Assembly: GCF_000523235.1 (NCBI RefSeq)
Contig: NZ_CP006850.1
Span: forward strand, 4,526,001-4,590,000
Reading direction: 5' to 3'
Source of the DNA: Nocardia nova SH22a
Lineage (GTDB): Bacteria; Actinomycetota; Actinomycetes; Mycobacteriales; Mycobacteriaceae
Length of the DNA stretch: 64,000 nucleotides
Shown here: piece after piece, positions 9,682 to 22,817 of the stretch
Layout of the letters: the number at the start of each line of letters is the position of its first letter
Numbering within the stretch: position 1 is the first letter of the stretch
The notes under the pieces: generated by a model
The model's database searches: none
What the model was told of the DNA's origin: nothing
Seen by the model: only the letters and a program-made list of their open reading frames with translations
Made by a program: the position numbers and the translations under genes

Positions 9682-10685
9682 TGTCGGGGCACCTGCCCGG
9701 TCGGAGCGCCGAAGGTATGGCGCCGGGTGGACACGAAACGGACCACGTCGGCGATCCAGTCACGATCGGTGCGCAGCGTCATCACCGGCGCACCGCAACT
9801 GCGCAGGGCCGCCTCGACGTCGAGACGGTGTTGTTCGGCGGCGCGGCCGAAATCGGCGCGCAGTGCGGGGGTGACGCTGAATTCGCGGGTGCGGCCGGTC
9901 TCGGGATCGTGGAGCACCACGTCACCGACATCGGGCAGATCCAGATCCAGCGGGTCCAGGATCTCCACACCGAGCAGATCGTGACGGCCGGAGATCGCGC
10001 GCAGCGAACGCTGCCAGTCGATCTCGCCGAGGAAGTCCGATACGACGACGGCCAGACCGCGTTTGCGTTGTGGCCGGCGCAGCGATTCGATGGCGCCGCG
10101 CAGATCACCGCGCACGCCGTCGCTCGCATGCGGGGTGGTGGCGATGCGCCGCAGCAGCGAGTGCGCGTGCACGCGCCCGCTGCGGGCCGGAATCCGGTAC
10201 AGCCGTTCGCCGTTGGCGATGACCGCGCCGATCCGGTTACCGCCGCCACTGGTCAGATGGGTGACCGCCGCGGCCGCCGCGACCACCAGATCGCGCTTCT
10301 GGCACAGCGCGGTGCCGAAGTCGAGACTGGCAGACAGGTCGATCACCAGCCAGGTCTCGAGCTCGCGATCGGCGATCATCTGCCGCACGTGCGGATGGGT
10401 GGTGCGGGCCGTGACCGACCAATCCATCTGGCGCACATCGTCACCCGGCTGATAGAGCCGGGCATCGCCGGGCTCGGATCCGGGGCCCGGTATCAGGCCG
10501 AGATGGTCACCGTGCAGGACGCCGTCCAGGCGGCGGCGCACCGTCAACTCCAGTGTCTTCAGTGCCGCCGCCAGCCGGGGATCACGCAGATCCCCCGCGC
10601 GAAACGACGGCGGCGCGCTGTCGGGGTGGGCAGGGACAGGTGCTGAGTTGTTCACCGGCACAACCGGATCCGATGCCCCGCTCAC
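9678..10685 (-). CDS. DUF58 domain protein (Rv1480-like)
   Basis: A 335-residue protein of the DUF58 family, which accompanies MoxR ATPases. The DUF58 signature GDDVRQMDWSVTARTTHPHVRQ lies at about residues 77-98, followed by a VWA-like fold beginning WLVIDLSASLDFG. The N-terminal 35 residues are Pro/Ala-rich and probably flexible. The GTG start overlaps the moxR stop by 4 bp, and its own stop overlaps the VWA gene by 4 bp. It probably acts as the link between the ATPase and the membrane VWA protein; this is family inference. Confidence 0.9.
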   Translation of the reverse strand: MSGASDPVVPVNNSAPVPAHPDSAPPSFRAGDLRDPRLAAALKTLELTVRRRLDGVLHGDHLGLIPGPGSEPGDARLYQPGDDVRQMDWSVTARTTHPHVRQMIADRELETWLVIDLSASLDFGTALCQKRDLVVAAAAAVTHLTSGGGNRIGAVIANGERLYRIPARSGRVHAHSLLRRIATTPHASDGVRGDLRGAIESLRRPQRKRGLAVVVSDFLGEIDWQRSLRAISGRHDLLGVEILDPLDLDLPDVGDVVLHDPETGRTREFSVTPALRADFGRAAEQHRLDVEAALRSCGAPVMTLRTDRDWIADVVRFVSTRRHTFGAPTGQVPRQ

Positions 10686-11839
10686 TGGCGCTGTGGCTGC
10701 CCGGCGCCCTGACCGTTCTGCGGCTGCGCAGCCGGGTGCGGAGGTACGGGCTGCGGCGCACCGGCCTGCGGACCCGGCGCGGGCGCCGCCGCGGGCGCGT
10801 TGGCCTGGGTGGCGACCTGCGGCAGGCCGACGGTCTGCAGTACCCGGCGGATGACGTCGTCGGGGCTCACCTCGTCGGCGAGTGCGTCGTAGGACAGCAC
10901 CAGGCGATGACGCAGCACATCCGGAACGACCTCGACCACGTCCTGCGGCACCACGTAGTCACGGCCGCGGATCAGTGCGACCGCGCGGGCCGCGGCGATG
11001 ATGCCGAGGCTGGCGCGCGGCGAGGCGCCGTAGGCGATCCAGCCCGCGACATCGTCGAGACCGAATTCCGCCGGGGTACGGGTGGCGGCGATGACCCGCA
11101 CGACATAGTCGACGAGCGCGTGGTGCACGAAGGTGTTCGAGGCCAGCTTCTGCAGCCGGATCAGCTCGTCGGGCCCGAGGATCTGCTTGGGCTCCGGCGG
11201 GGTCACACCCATCCGGTAGATGATCTCGCGCTCCTCCTCGACCGTCGGGTAGTCCACGACGACCTTGAACAGGAAGCGGTCGCGCTGCGCCTCGGGCAGC
11301 GGGTACACGCCCTCGCTCTCGATCGGGTTCTGGGTCGCCATGACCAGGAACGGATCGGGCATCGGATAGGTCTTGCCGCCGATGGACACATGCCGCTCGG
11401 CCATGACCTCGAGCAGTGCCGACTGCACCTTCGCGGGTGCGCGGTTGATCTCGTCGGCGAGGACGAAGTTCGCGACCACCGGTCCCAGCTCGGTGTCGAA
11501 CTCCTCCCGGCCCTGCCGGTAGATGCGGGTACCGATGAGGTCGGTGGGCACCAGGTCGGGAGTGAACTGCACGCGCGAGAAACTGCCGCCGACCACTCTC
11601 GCGAAGGTCTCGACCGCCAGCGTCTTGGCGATACCCGGAACACCCTCGAGCAGTACGTGCCCGCGTGCCAGAACGCCGACGAGCAGCCGCTCGACCAACC
11701 GGTCCTGACCGACGATGACCCGTTTGACTTCGTAGATCGCCTTCTCCAGGGTCGCGACGTCACGCTCCAGGGTGGCCGACGCCGGCTCCGGCGTCGGCTT
11801 CACCGCACTGTCGGCGCTCACATCGTCCGTCGAAGTCAC
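10682..11839 (-). CDS. moxR: MoxR family AAA+ ATPase
   Basis: A 385-residue AAA+ ATPase with chaperone-like function in the MoxR class. Walker A is GVPGIAKT (66-73), Walker B LADEINRA, then sensor 1 ATQNP. The last 50 residues are a Pro/Gln/Ala-rich tail. I chose the GTG at 11839 because GGGGAG lies just upstream; the frame is open for 45 more codons upstream but those look non-coding. It begins a tightly overlapping moxR-DUF58-VWA operon. About the same length as M. tuberculosis MoxR1. Confidence 0.93.
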   Translation of the reverse strand: MTSTDDVSADSAVKPTPEPASATLERDVATLEKAIYEVKRVIVGQDRLVERLLVGVLARGHVLLEGVPGIAKTLAVETFARVVGGSFSRVQFTPDLVPTDLIGTRIYRQGREEFDTELGPVVANFVLADEINRAPAKVQSALLEVMAERHVSIGGKTYPMPDPFLVMATQNPIESEGVYPLPEAQRDRFLFKVVVDYPTVEEEREIIYRMGVTPPEPKQILGPDELIRLQKLASNTFVHHALVDYVVRVIAATRTPAEFGLDDVAGWIAYGASPRASLGIIAAARAVALIRGRDYVVPQDVVEVVPDVLRHRLVLSYDALADEVSPDDVIRRVLQTVGLPQVATQANAPAAAPAPGPQAGAPQPVPPHPAAQPQNGQGAGQPQRQ

Positions 11840-11998
11840 CAAACTCCCCGCTTTCACTTCGGTCTCTATGCGTGCCGCCCCAACTATTCCAGGTATCGAG
11901 CGAGATTGCCGCAACTGGGCTCGCACAATGTCGCCGTACCGGGCTCCCGGGCGGATCGGGAGCACTGTATTCATGTCCGGAATGGCCGATTACGCCGG

Positions 11999-13075
11999 TC
12001 AGCCCGCCGCGGCCAGATATTCGGTGTAGAACAACGCCAGGCCCACCGCGGCCGCGATCCCGGCGAGCAACCAGAACCTGATGATGACCGTGGTTTCCGG
12101 CCAGCCACCGAGTTCGAAATGGTGATGGAACGGAGCCATCTTGAACACCCGGCTGCGGGTGGTGCGGAATACCAGGATCTGCACCGCCACCGACAGAATT
12201 TCGGCGAAGAACAACGCGCCCACGACGATCATCAGCAATTCGGTCCGGGTGGTGATCGAGATACCGGCGAGCAGTCCGCCCAGCGCCAGTGAGCCGGTAT
12301 CGCCCATGAAGATCTTGGCCGGGGCGGCATTCCACCACAGGAATCCGATGCACGCGGCGCCACCGGCCGCGCACACCACCGCCAGATCCAGCGGATCGCG
12401 CACGCTGTAGCACCCCGGCAGCGGACGAGCGGCACAGGAATTGGTGTACTGCCAGAAGGTGACGATCACGTACGCGCCCAGCGCGAAGCCCATCGACCCC
12501 GCCGCCAGGCCGTCGAGCCCGTCGGTGATGTTCACCGCGTTCGACCACGCCACCACCACGAAACAGACCGCCAGCAGGAAGATGACCAGCGGAAACGACA
12601 CCGTGGGCCAGTCCCGGACATAGGACACCTGCCGCCCGGCCGGGGTGAGTCCGGTGGCGCCGGGGAAGCGCAGCGCCAGGGCGCCGAAGACCACCGCCGC
12701 GGCGATCTGCCCGATGTACTTGCCGGTCGCCGTCAGGCCGAGATTGCGATGTTTGCGGATCTTGATGAAATCGTCGAGGAATCCGACGAATCCCAGCGCG
12801 GTCGCCAAGCCGAGCACCAGCAGTCCCGACGCCGAGGGACCGGCCACGTCGTAGCGCACCCCGATCAGGTGTGAGGCCAGATATCCGGCCCACAACCCCG
12901 CCACGATGGCGATCCCGCCCATGGTCGGCGTTCCGCGCTTGGACTGATGGCTCTGCGGGCCGTCGACCCGGATCTGCTGACCGATGTTGCGGCGCGCGAA
13001 CAACCTGATCAGCAACGGCGTCACGGTGATCGAGACCGCGAGTGCGATCGCCGCCGAGAACAGGATCTGCCTCAT
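11999..13075 (-). CDS. mraY: Phospho-N-acetylmuramoyl-pentapeptide transferase MraY (extra-dcw copy?)
   Basis: A 358-residue polytopic membrane enzyme. MraY transfers phospho-MurNAc-pentapeptide to undecaprenyl phosphate to make lipid I. Diagnostic motifs are all present: KRGTPTMGG (about residues 45-53), [25 protein letters not shown] and the APFHHHFE histidines. About ten membrane segments are apparent. It sits between ripA and moxR, where M. tuberculosis has ripB, not in the division/cell-wall (dcw) cluster. Whether a second mraY exists elsewhere cannot be seen here. I chose the ATG at 13075; an adjacent TTG is possible. Confidence 0.92.
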   Translation of the reverse strand: MRQILFSAAIALAVSITVTPLLIRLFARRNIGQQIRVDGPQSHQSKRGTPTMGGIAIVAGLWAGYLASHLIGVRYDVAGPSASGLLVLGLATALGFVGFLDDFIKIRKHRNLGLTATGKYIGQIAAAVVFGALALRFPGATGLTPAGRQVSYVRDWPTVSFPLVIFLLAVCFVVVAWSNAVNITDGLDGLAAGSMGFALGAYVIVTFWQYTNSCAARPLPGCYSVRDPLDLAVVCAAGGAACIGFLWWNAAPAKIFMGDTGSLALGGLLAGISITTRTELLMIVVGALFFAEILSVAVQILVFRTTRSRVFKMAPFHHHFELGGWPETTVIIRFWLLAGIAAAVGLALFYTEYLAAAG

Positions 13076-13208
13076 CAATACCCCAACTACTGCCGAATTC
13101 CCGGCACCATACCGAACGAAGTGGCACGAATTGTGCCGATTCGCATGGTAGCCAAGATCATTCGGCCGCACCGTCCCCGGCCCGCCGCACTCGCACCGAA
13201 CGCGGATC

Positions 13209-14627
13209 TCAGGTGATCAGCCGGACCGCGTACGGCATGATGCCGCCCTCGCGCACCGGCGAAATCTTCACCACGTCACCGGATTCCGGCGCCTCGATCA
13301 TCTTGCCGTCCCCCAGGTACAGCGCCACGTGCTCACTGCCGTTGGTACCCCAGAACAGCATGTCGCCGCGTTCGCGCTGGGCGACCTTGACGCGGGTGCC
13401 CATCGTGTACTGGTAGCCGCTGTAGTGCGGCAGCGAGATGCCCACGCCCGCGAAGGCGTAGATCATCAGGCCCGAACAATCGAAGCCGACCTTGTTGTAG
13501 TCGCCGTAGGAGTCGGCCACGCCACCGTCGTGGATGCCCTTGGTCGGCCCGTCCTCGTCGCCGCCGCCCCACGAGTAGGTGACCCCCAGTTGTGACATCG
13601 CCCGATCGACGACGGTCTCGACGAGTTCGGTGCGGCTGCCGCTGGGGCGGCTCGGCGTCGACATCGACCGGCGCGGCGGCGGCGCGTCGTCGAGCTGGGT
13701 GTGTGGGCGCCGACCGGAGCCGAGTTCGGCGGCCCGGTCGCGCGCGGCCTGATCGGCGGCCGCCCGGGCCGCGGCGGCGGTCGCGGCGGCCTGGGCGGCG
13801 GCGACCTCGGCACGGCGCTGCCGATCCCAGCTCAGATACGCGTCGCGCTGTCCCTGCAGACCCGTCACGTTCGCGCGCGCCGAATCGAGTTGCTGCTGGG
13901 CCGAATCCCGTTGTGTCATCAGCGCGTCACGGGTGCGGGCCTGCTCGTCGAGGGCGGCCTTGGCCGCGGCGACCGCCTCCTGGGCCTGCTGGCGCTTCTG
14001 GTCGGCCTCGGCGGCCGCTGCGTCGGCGGACTTCTTGGCCTGGCGAGCGGCGGAATCCCGGTTGGCCTGCTCGACCTGCGCGCGGCGCAGGCCGTCGATC
14101 GCGGACTGCTGGTTCTTCGACGCCATCCCGAGCAGATCGGCGCGATCGAGCGCCGCCGCCGGATCGGCGCCGGCGAGGTAGTTCACCATCGACGCGGATC
14201 CGGGATGGGTGTACGCGTCGACCGCGAACTGGTCGAACCGGCCCTGCGCCTGGTCCACCTGGGCCCCCGCGGACACCAGGTCACGCTGCGTGGCGGCGAC
14301 CGCGGCCGCGGCCGCGTCGGCGGCGTCACGGGCGTTCTGGAGATCGACCAGCGCCTTGTTGACCGCCTCGCGCTTACCCGCGACCTCGGTGTCGAGTTGT
14401 GCCAGTTGCTGATCCGCGCTCGCGACCTGGTTGATGAGCCCGCTGACCTGATTGACCCCGGCGTCGACCTGCGCACCGGCCGCGGCGATATCGCCGTCGC
14501 TGGGATTGGGTGGTGGCGGTGGGACGGCGGCCACCGACGGTGCCATGATCGTCAGCGCGATTCCGCATAAGAGCAACCCCGCAGCGACCTTCCTCGCGCC
14601 CCCCGGCCGCGTCGCCGATGTTCGCAT
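13209..14627 (-). CDS. RipA-like NlpC/P60 peptidoglycan endopeptidase
   Basis: A 472-residue secreted hydrolase, the same length as M. tuberculosis RipA. It has a signal peptide (about 1-36), a long Ala/Gln-rich coiled-coil region (about 45-300) and a C-terminal NlpC/P60 domain. The catalytic triad is visible: Cys384 in FDCSGL, His433 in SEHVALYL and Glu445 in KMIEAPE, each one position from the mycobacterial residues. It cleaves peptide stems during daughter-cell separation (family knowledge). GGGAGG precedes the ATG. Only one NlpC/P60 gene is present here, where M. tuberculosis has two in tandem (ripA, ripB). Confidence 0.93.
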   Translation of the reverse strand: MRTSATRPGGARKVAAGLLLCGIALTIMAPSVAAVPPPPPNPSDGDIAAAGAQVDAGVNQVSGLINQVASADQQLAQLDTEVAGKREAVNKALVDLQNARDAADAAAAAVAATQRDLVSAGAQVDQAQGRFDQFAVDAYTHPGSASMVNYLAGADPAAALDRADLLGMASKNQQSAIDGLRRAQVEQANRDSAARQAKKSADAAAAEADQKRQQAQEAVAAAKAALDEQARTRDALMTQRDSAQQQLDSARANVTGLQGQRDAYLSWDRQRRAEVAAAQAAATAAAARAAADQAARDRAAELGSGRRPHTQLDDAPPPRRSMSTPSRPSGSRTELVETVVDRAMSQLGVTYSWGGGDEDGPTKGIHDGGVADSYGDYNKVGFDCSGLMIYAFAGVGISLPHYSGYQYTMGTRVKVAQRERGDMLFWGTNGSEHVALYLGDGKMIEAPESGDVVKISPVREGGIMPYAVRLIT

Positions 14628-15090
14628 CACACCTCCCTGGATCCCACTGCCACTCCCGGCGTGACGAGATTCGCCAGGACTGCGCTGGGCGACCGGTCAA
14701 GGCGCCGCCGCACGAGCATCAGCACCCCGTCCTGTCCCGGGGAGGCACTGAAGGCCCATGTGACACTTCTTCCCCAAAAGCGTCAATCGAAACCGTACGA
14801 CACTTCTTTCACAGAGGAAACATCGGACGATAAATCACACTCGGGTAATTTTTGCGGTAGCTAGAAATTTGCTGACTCAGGTTTGGAATGCAGGGAGAAA
14901 ACAAACCGGTCGTTCAGTTCTGTGCGGGGTGCGCGGCTGGGGAGTCGCGTAATCAGTGAGCGGACGGCCGGGATACCGTGCACCGCAACCTCTCGGCACC
15001 ACCCGGTCACAAGGCGGCACACTCCTCCACCACAGGCATGTGCGCCGGTGCGGAACCGCCCGGCCCGGCCTCGAATCCCTCCGGCGGGCC
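14628..15090. other. Long leader/promoter region of the ripA-like gene, with a direct repeat
   Basis: These 463 bp carry no convincing gene. The part nearest ripA is relatively AT-rich (14761-14880). Two direct copies of GACACTTCTT (14762-14771 and 14800-14809; AAGAAGTGTC on the transcribed strand) lie 38 bp apart about 135-180 bp before the ATG. On the minus strand TTGACG lies near 14785, but a good -10 partner is not evident. The repeat could be a site for a dimeric response regulator. I looked for a c-di-AMP riboswitch, found upstream of some actinobacterial NlpC/P60 genes, and did not find its conserved core. Confidence 0.4.
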
Positions 15091-18785
<3,695 letters not shown>

Positions 18786-18872
18786 TCACCTCCCCGGAGC
18801 ATCTGCCCGGCCCGGTCACCGCAGGTGGCCGCGCTCGGCACGAATATCGTTGCGCCGCCGAGGATCTACCCG

Positions 18873-18888
18873 CACCACATTCGTACTG
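18873..18888 (+). promoter_or_regulatory. Second AcnR-type operator, in front of acnR
   Basis: CACCACATTCGTACTG fits CAGNACnnncGTACTG with a single mismatch (C for G at position 3). It lies 62 bp upstream of the acnR ATG, and TACTGT (18884-18889) inside it could serve as a -10 box. Together with the site before acn it suggests that acnR has its own autoregulated promoter. Confidence 0.6.
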
Positions 18889-18894
18889 TGACAA

Positions 18895-18924
18895 CCCCCG
18901 CGCCGGATCGTCCCGGCGCGGGGG
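18895..18924 (+). terminator. Strong hairpin between acn and acnR
   Basis: CCCCCGCGCCGG and CCGGCGCGGGGG form a perfect 12-bp stem with a 6-nt loop. There is no U-tract. It lies downstream of the possible acnR promoter, inside the acnR leader, so it may be an attenuator or mRNA-stability element rather than simply the acn terminator. Confidence 0.55.
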
Positions 18925-18950
18925 TCCGTGCATTCCCGCTGGAGGAGCCC

Positions 18951-19517
18951 ATGCCCAAGGTCAGTGACGATCACCTCGCCGCCCGGCGCAGCCAGATTCT
19001 GGACGGGGCGCGGCGGTGTTTCGCCGAATTCGGGTACGAGGGCGCCACCGTCCGCCGCCTCGAGGAGGCCATCGGCCTGTCGCGCGGCGCCATCTTCCAT
19101 CACTTCCGGGACAAGGACGCGCTGTTCCTCGCGCTGGCCCAGGAGGACGCCGAGCGGATGGCCGAGGTCGCGGCCAACGAGGGCATCGTGCAGGTCATGC
19201 GGGAGATGCTGGACAATCCCGCGCAGTACAACTGGCTCGGCACCCGGCTCGAGATCGCGCGGCGCCTGCGCACCGATCCGGAATTCGCGGCGGGGTGGAC
19301 CCAGCGCTCCAACGAGCTCACCGCCGCCACCCTGGCCCGCCTGGAACGCCGCAAGGCCGCCGGGGCGCTGCGCGACGACGTCCCCACCGATGTGCTCCTC
19401 GGCTATCTGGACCTGGTCCTCGACGGCCTCATCGCGCGCATCGCCTCCGGGCACGTCAACGAAAACCTCACGGCGGTACTCGATCTGGTGGAGGCCTCGG
19501 TTCGCCGCCGGGACTGA
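18951..19517 (+). CDS. acnR: AcnR, TetR-type repressor of aconitase
   Basis: A 188-residue TetR regulator, the same length as C. glutamicum AcnR. The HTH is at about residues 27-52 (ATVRRLEEAIGLSRGAIFHHF), with helical ligand domain after it; AcnR of Corynebacterium binds citrate-Mg, which suggests the ligand. GGAGGAG precedes the ATG at 18951; an in-frame GTG at 18888 would add 21 residues but lies within the operator-like site. Position next to acn and two matching operator-like sites support the name. Confidence 0.9.
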   Translation: MPKVSDDHLAARRSQILDGARRCFAEFGYEGATVRRLEEAIGLSRGAIFHHFRDKDALFLALAQEDAERMAEVAANEGIVQVMREMLDNPAQYNWLGTRLEIARRLRTDPEFAAGWTQRSNELTAATLARLERRKAAGALRDDVPTDVLLGYLDLVLDGLIARIASGHVNENLTAVLDLVEASVRRRD

Positions 19518-19561
19518 GCCTTCCCCCGCTGTACCGGGACGATCCGTCGTATCATCTGATC

Positions 19562-21736
19562 ATGATCACGGGGCGGCGGCCACGAAACGGACGAGCGGCC
19601 ACTGCCGGACGCAGCTCGATGAGGCATGCCGCGGTGCTGCTGTTCGTCGCGGCCGCCGTCGCGGCGTGCGGCGGTGGCGGATCGGCGCCGAGCGATCCCT
19701 ATCTGTGGCTCGAGGAACTCGACAGTCCCCGGGTGCATGCCTGGGTCGACCAGCAGAACCAGCGGACTCTCGATGTGCTCGAACACGATTCGCGCTACCC
19801 GGACAATCTGGCGCAGGCCACCGCCCTGGCGAAGTCGTCCGACCGGATCGCGATGCCGCACTTCCTCGACAGCGCCACCGTCGACAACTTCTGGCAGGAC
19901 GGCGACCACAAGCACGGCATCTGGCGCGAAACCTCGGTCGCCGACTACGAGACGCCGCAACCGCGGTGGACCACCCTGATCGATCTCGACGAGTTGTCGC
20001 GGACCGAGGGCAAGAACTGGGTGTGGAAGGGCGCCGAATGCGATCCGGTCGCTCATCGGCGCTGTCTGGTGCAACTGTCCGACGGCGGCGAGGACGCGGT
20101 CACGGTCCGCGAATTCGACCGGACGACAAAACAATTCGTTCCGGACGGTTTCGTGGTTCCGCACGGCAAGACGGAGGTCACCTACAGCGACGAGAACACC
20201 GTGCTGGTCTCACGCGAGTGGCAGCCGGGTGAGACGACGGTGTCGGGCTACCCGTACGTGGTGAAACGGTGGCAGCGCGGCCGCCCCCTCGACACGGCGA
20301 CCGAGGTCGTGCGGGGTGACCGCACCGATCAGGGGTCGACCGCGCCCACCGTCCTGGACAACGGCGCCGGACGGCGGATCGATGTCGTCGTCCGCGCCCG
20401 GACCTTCTTCGAACACGACACCGATCTGATCACCCCCACCGGACCGGTGCCCACGGCGTTGCCGCCCAAGTCGGATCTCGCCGGTTTCATCGGCAACCAC
20501 ATCCTGGTCTCGCTCGACCAGGAGTGGCGGATCGGCGGCGCCACCTATCCGGCGGGCGCCCTGGTCTCGGTGGACGCCGACCGGCTGCTCGCCGATCCGC
20601 AACATCCTGCCGTCACCCCCGTCTACGTGCCCGGCCCGTCGCAGAGCATCGGGGCCGTGAGCACCACCCGGGACCACGCGGTGGTCACCTCGCTCGACGA
20701 CGTGCGCGGCCGCGCCACCGTCTACACCCCGCAGCCCGACGGCAGCTGGTCCGGTGCACCGATCGCCCTGCCGGACAACGCGACCATCGTCCCCGGCTCC
20801 GCCGATTCGACGGGCGACCGCGCATTCCTCACGGTGACCTCGTTCCTCGATCCGACCACGCTGTGGAGCCTGGACACCACCACCGCCGCGGCCCGGCAGG
20901 TGAAAAGCACACCACCGCAATTCGATTCGTCGCGCTACGTGGTGGAACAGCGCAAGGCCACCTCACCCGACGGCACCGCGGTGCCGTATTTCGTGGTGCA
21001 CGCCGCCGACATGAAATACGACGGCACCAACCCCACGCTCCTGTACGCCTACGGTGGTTTCGCCGCGTCGGAGACGCCGACGTACTCCGGAACACTCGGC
21101 CGGTTGTGGCTCGACCACGGTGGCGTGTACGTCCTGGCCAACATCCGTGGCGGCGGCGAATTCGGCCCCGCCTGGCACGAGGCCGCGCGCACCGTGCACC
21201 GGCAGCGGGCCTTCGACGATTTCGCGGCGGTCGGCAAGGATCTGGTGGCCCGCGACATCACCACGCCGCGCCACCTGGGAATCCAGGGCGGATCCAACGG
21301 CGGTCTGCTCATGGGCGTGGAGTTCGTGCAGCATCCGGACATGTGGAACGCGGTCGACATCCAGGTGCCGCTGCTGGACATGATGCGGTACGAGAAGATC
21401 GCCGCGGGCGCCTCCTGGGTCGACGAATACGGCAGTGTCGACGATCCCGCGCAGCGCGCCTTCCTCGAATCCATCTCGCCCTACGCGCAATTGCGGCGCG
21501 GGGTGACCTATCCCGAACCCTTCGTCTGGACCACCAGCAAGGACGATCGGGTCGGCCCGCAGCACGCCCGCAAGTTCGCCGCCCGGCTGGCCGAATACGG
21601 CGTGCCGTATCTGTTCTACGAGGCGGGTGCGGGCGGTCACGGCGCCGGCGCCGACCGCGAGGAGCAGGCACACACGAGCGCGCTCGAATTCACGTACTTG
21701 ATGCGGCAGTTGATGCCCCCGCCGCCCGCACGGTGA
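19562..21736 (+). CDS. S9 prolyl-oligopeptidase-like lipoprotein
   Basis: A 724-residue serine peptidase of the prolyl oligopeptidase (S9A) family: beta-propeller (about 50-460) then alpha/beta-hydrolase domain. The catalytic triad is Ser578 in GGSNGG, Asp in DDRV (about 661-662) and His693 in GGHGAG. The N-terminus carries a lipobox ending VAAC36, so it is probably a lipoprotein on the outer face of the membrane. Start is uncertain: an internal ATG at 19619 would give a more usual short signal peptide (705 residues). Neither start has a strong ribosome site. It would cleave proline-containing oligopeptides (family knowledge). Confidence 0.88.
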   Translation: MITGRRPRNGRAATAGRSSMRHAAVLLFVAAAVAACGGGGSAPSDPYLWLEELDSPRVHAWVDQQNQRTLDVLEHDSRYPDNLAQATALAKSSDRIAMPHFLDSATVDNFWQDGDHKHGIWRETSVADYETPQPRWTTLIDLDELSRTEGKNWVWKGAECDPVAHRRCLVQLSDGGEDAVTVREFDRTTKQFVPDGFVVPHGKTEVTYSDENTVLVSREWQPGETTVSGYPYVVKRWQRGRPLDTATEVVRGDRTDQGSTAPTVLDNGAGRRIDVVVRARTFFEHDTDLITPTGPVPTALPPKSDLAGFIGNHILVSLDQEWRIGGATYPAGALVSVDADRLLADPQHPAVTPVYVPGPSQSIGAVSTTRDHAVVTSLDDVRGRATVYTPQPDGSWSGAPIALPDNATIVPGSADSTGDRAFLTVTSFLDPTTLWSLDTTTAAARQVKSTPPQFDSSRYVVEQRKATSPDGTAVPYFVVHAADMKYDGTNPTLLYAYGGFAASETPTYSGTLGRLWLDHGGVYVLANIRGGGEFGPAWHEAARTVHRQRAFDDFAAVGKDLVARDITTPRHLGIQGGSNGGLLMGVEFVQHPDMWNAVDIQVPLLDMMRYEKIAAGASWVDEYGSVDDPAQRAFLESISPYAQLRRGVTYPEPFVWTTSKDDRVGPQHARKFAARLAEYGVPYLFYEAGAGGHGAGADREEQAHTSALEFTYLMRQLMPPPPAR

Positions 21737-21791
21737 TCGACCCCACGCCCGTTCCGGAAATAGCGGGAACGCGGTGCGGGTTCGGCCAGAT

Positions 21792-22208
21792 ATGACCTTT
21801 TCCGTGCCCGTCACCGTCCGCGGTTACGAACTCGATGTCAACGGCCATCTGAACCAGGCCGTCTATCACCAGTACGCCGAGCACGCACGGTGGGAGTTGC
21901 TGCGCGCGGCCGGACTGGTGCCGGACAAGATGCAACTGTCCGGACTGGGTCCGGTGGTGCTGGAATCGAATGTGAAGTACCGGCGCGAGCTGCACCTCGG
22001 TGACGAGATCACGGTCACCTGCGAATGCCGCTGGGGTGACGGCAAGGTCTTCTGGATGGATCAGCAGATCCGCAAACTCGACGGCACCGTCTCCGCGGAG
22101 GTCTCCGTCGTGCTCGGTCTGATGGACCTGCGCGCCCGCAAACTCGTCCCGAATCCGGGCGAGCGATTCCTCGAACTCGCCGAATCGGCGGAGACGCTCG
22201 GCCTGTGA
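21792..22208 (+). CDS. Hotdog-fold acyl-CoA thioesterase (FadM/YbgC type)
   Basis: A 138-residue single-hotdog thioesterase. The active-site motif ELDVNGHLNQAVYHQYAEHARW (Asp plus His/Asn loop) is at about residues 12-33 and is followed by the LESNVKYRRELHLGDEITV strand pattern. Such enzymes hydrolyse acyl-CoA or acyl-ACP. The start could also be a GTG six codons upstream. It follows the S9 peptidase by 55 bp and precedes the ATP-grasp pair by 136 bp; membership of either unit is unclear. Confidence 0.88.
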   Translation: MTFSVPVTVRGYELDVNGHLNQAVYHQYAEHARWELLRAAGLVPDKMQLSGLGPVVLESNVKYRRELHLGDEITVTCECRWGDGKVFWMDQQIRKLDGTVSAEVSVVLGLMDLRARKLVPNPGERFLELAESAETLGL

Positions 22209-22344
22209 GGCGTTGACAGCTCAACCGAAAATCTTCCGGCGCTGGCGTTTTCCACGTCCCGGCCCGGCCGGGCACTCGCGCGGGCTATGATCCAGATCAC
22301 GCTCGACTTCCGGGGCAAATCGCGAGCAGATCGGAGTCCGGCCC

Positions 22345-22809
22345 ATGAACGATGTCCGCCGCCAGGTATCCGAACGTGCCCGGCCGCGTCCCACCTCCCC
22401 CGAGTCGGCGCCGCCGCTGACCGGCCGCCTGATCGCCGAATCCCCCGCGACCATCAGCGTCCGCGTCGCCGAGGGCATCTGGACCCTCGACCGCGCCGAT
22501 GTCCTGCGGCTCCGCGCCGAACCCGGCACCGATCCGGGCGAACCGGCCGTGCTGGTGTGGATACGTCCCGGCGCCACAGCCGATTTCACGCAGCGCCGTC
22601 GCATCCAGCTCACCGAGCGCCCGCTGACCCTCGCCTCCCGCCCCAGCCCCGCGGTCGGTGACGATCTGCTGGCCCGGCTCACCGATCGATGGGCCCGGCA
22701 GTTGCGCCTGCGCCCCGCGATCGGCGCCGCGGGGGCCACCGTGAGCTACAGCCAGACCCGCAGCGGCGGCGGCAGCGACGACGGCACCGCCTGCGACAGC
22801 CTGGACTGA
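22345..22809 (+). CDS. Candidate RiPP precursor or substrate protein paired with ATP-grasp ligase
   Basis: A 154-residue protein that I do not recognise. Residues about 24-125 look like a small folded domain (LTGRLIAESPATISVRVAEG, then LRLRPAIGAAG). The last 22 residues change character: SYSQTRSGGGSDDG followed by TACDSLD, rich in Ser, Thr and Asp. The gene ends 8 bp before an ATP-grasp gene whose family joins acidic side chains to Ser/Thr/Lys hydroxyls or amines in peptide tails. That pairing suggests this is the modified substrate, with a large leader and a C-terminal core. GGAG lies 9 nt before the ATG. The precursor role is inference. Confidence 0.6.
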   Translation: MNDVRRQVSERARPRPTSPESAPPLTGRLIAESPATISVRVAEGIWTLDRADVLRLRAEPGTDPGEPAVLVWIRPGATADFTQRRRIQLTERPLTLASRPSPAVGDDLLARLTDRWARQLRLRPAIGAAGATVSYSQTRSGGGSDDGTACDSLD

Positions 22810-22817
22810 GGGCCACG

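Noticed and set aside
14628..14900. c-di-AMP (ydaO-type) riboswitch upstream of the ripA-like gene
   Set aside because: Expected for some actinobacterial NlpC/P60 genes, but I could not find the conserved core segments in the right order.
18888..18950. GTG start for acnR 21 codons upstream
   Set aside because: It falls at the end of the operator-like site and runs through the hairpin; the ATG with GGAGGAG gives the usual 188 residues.
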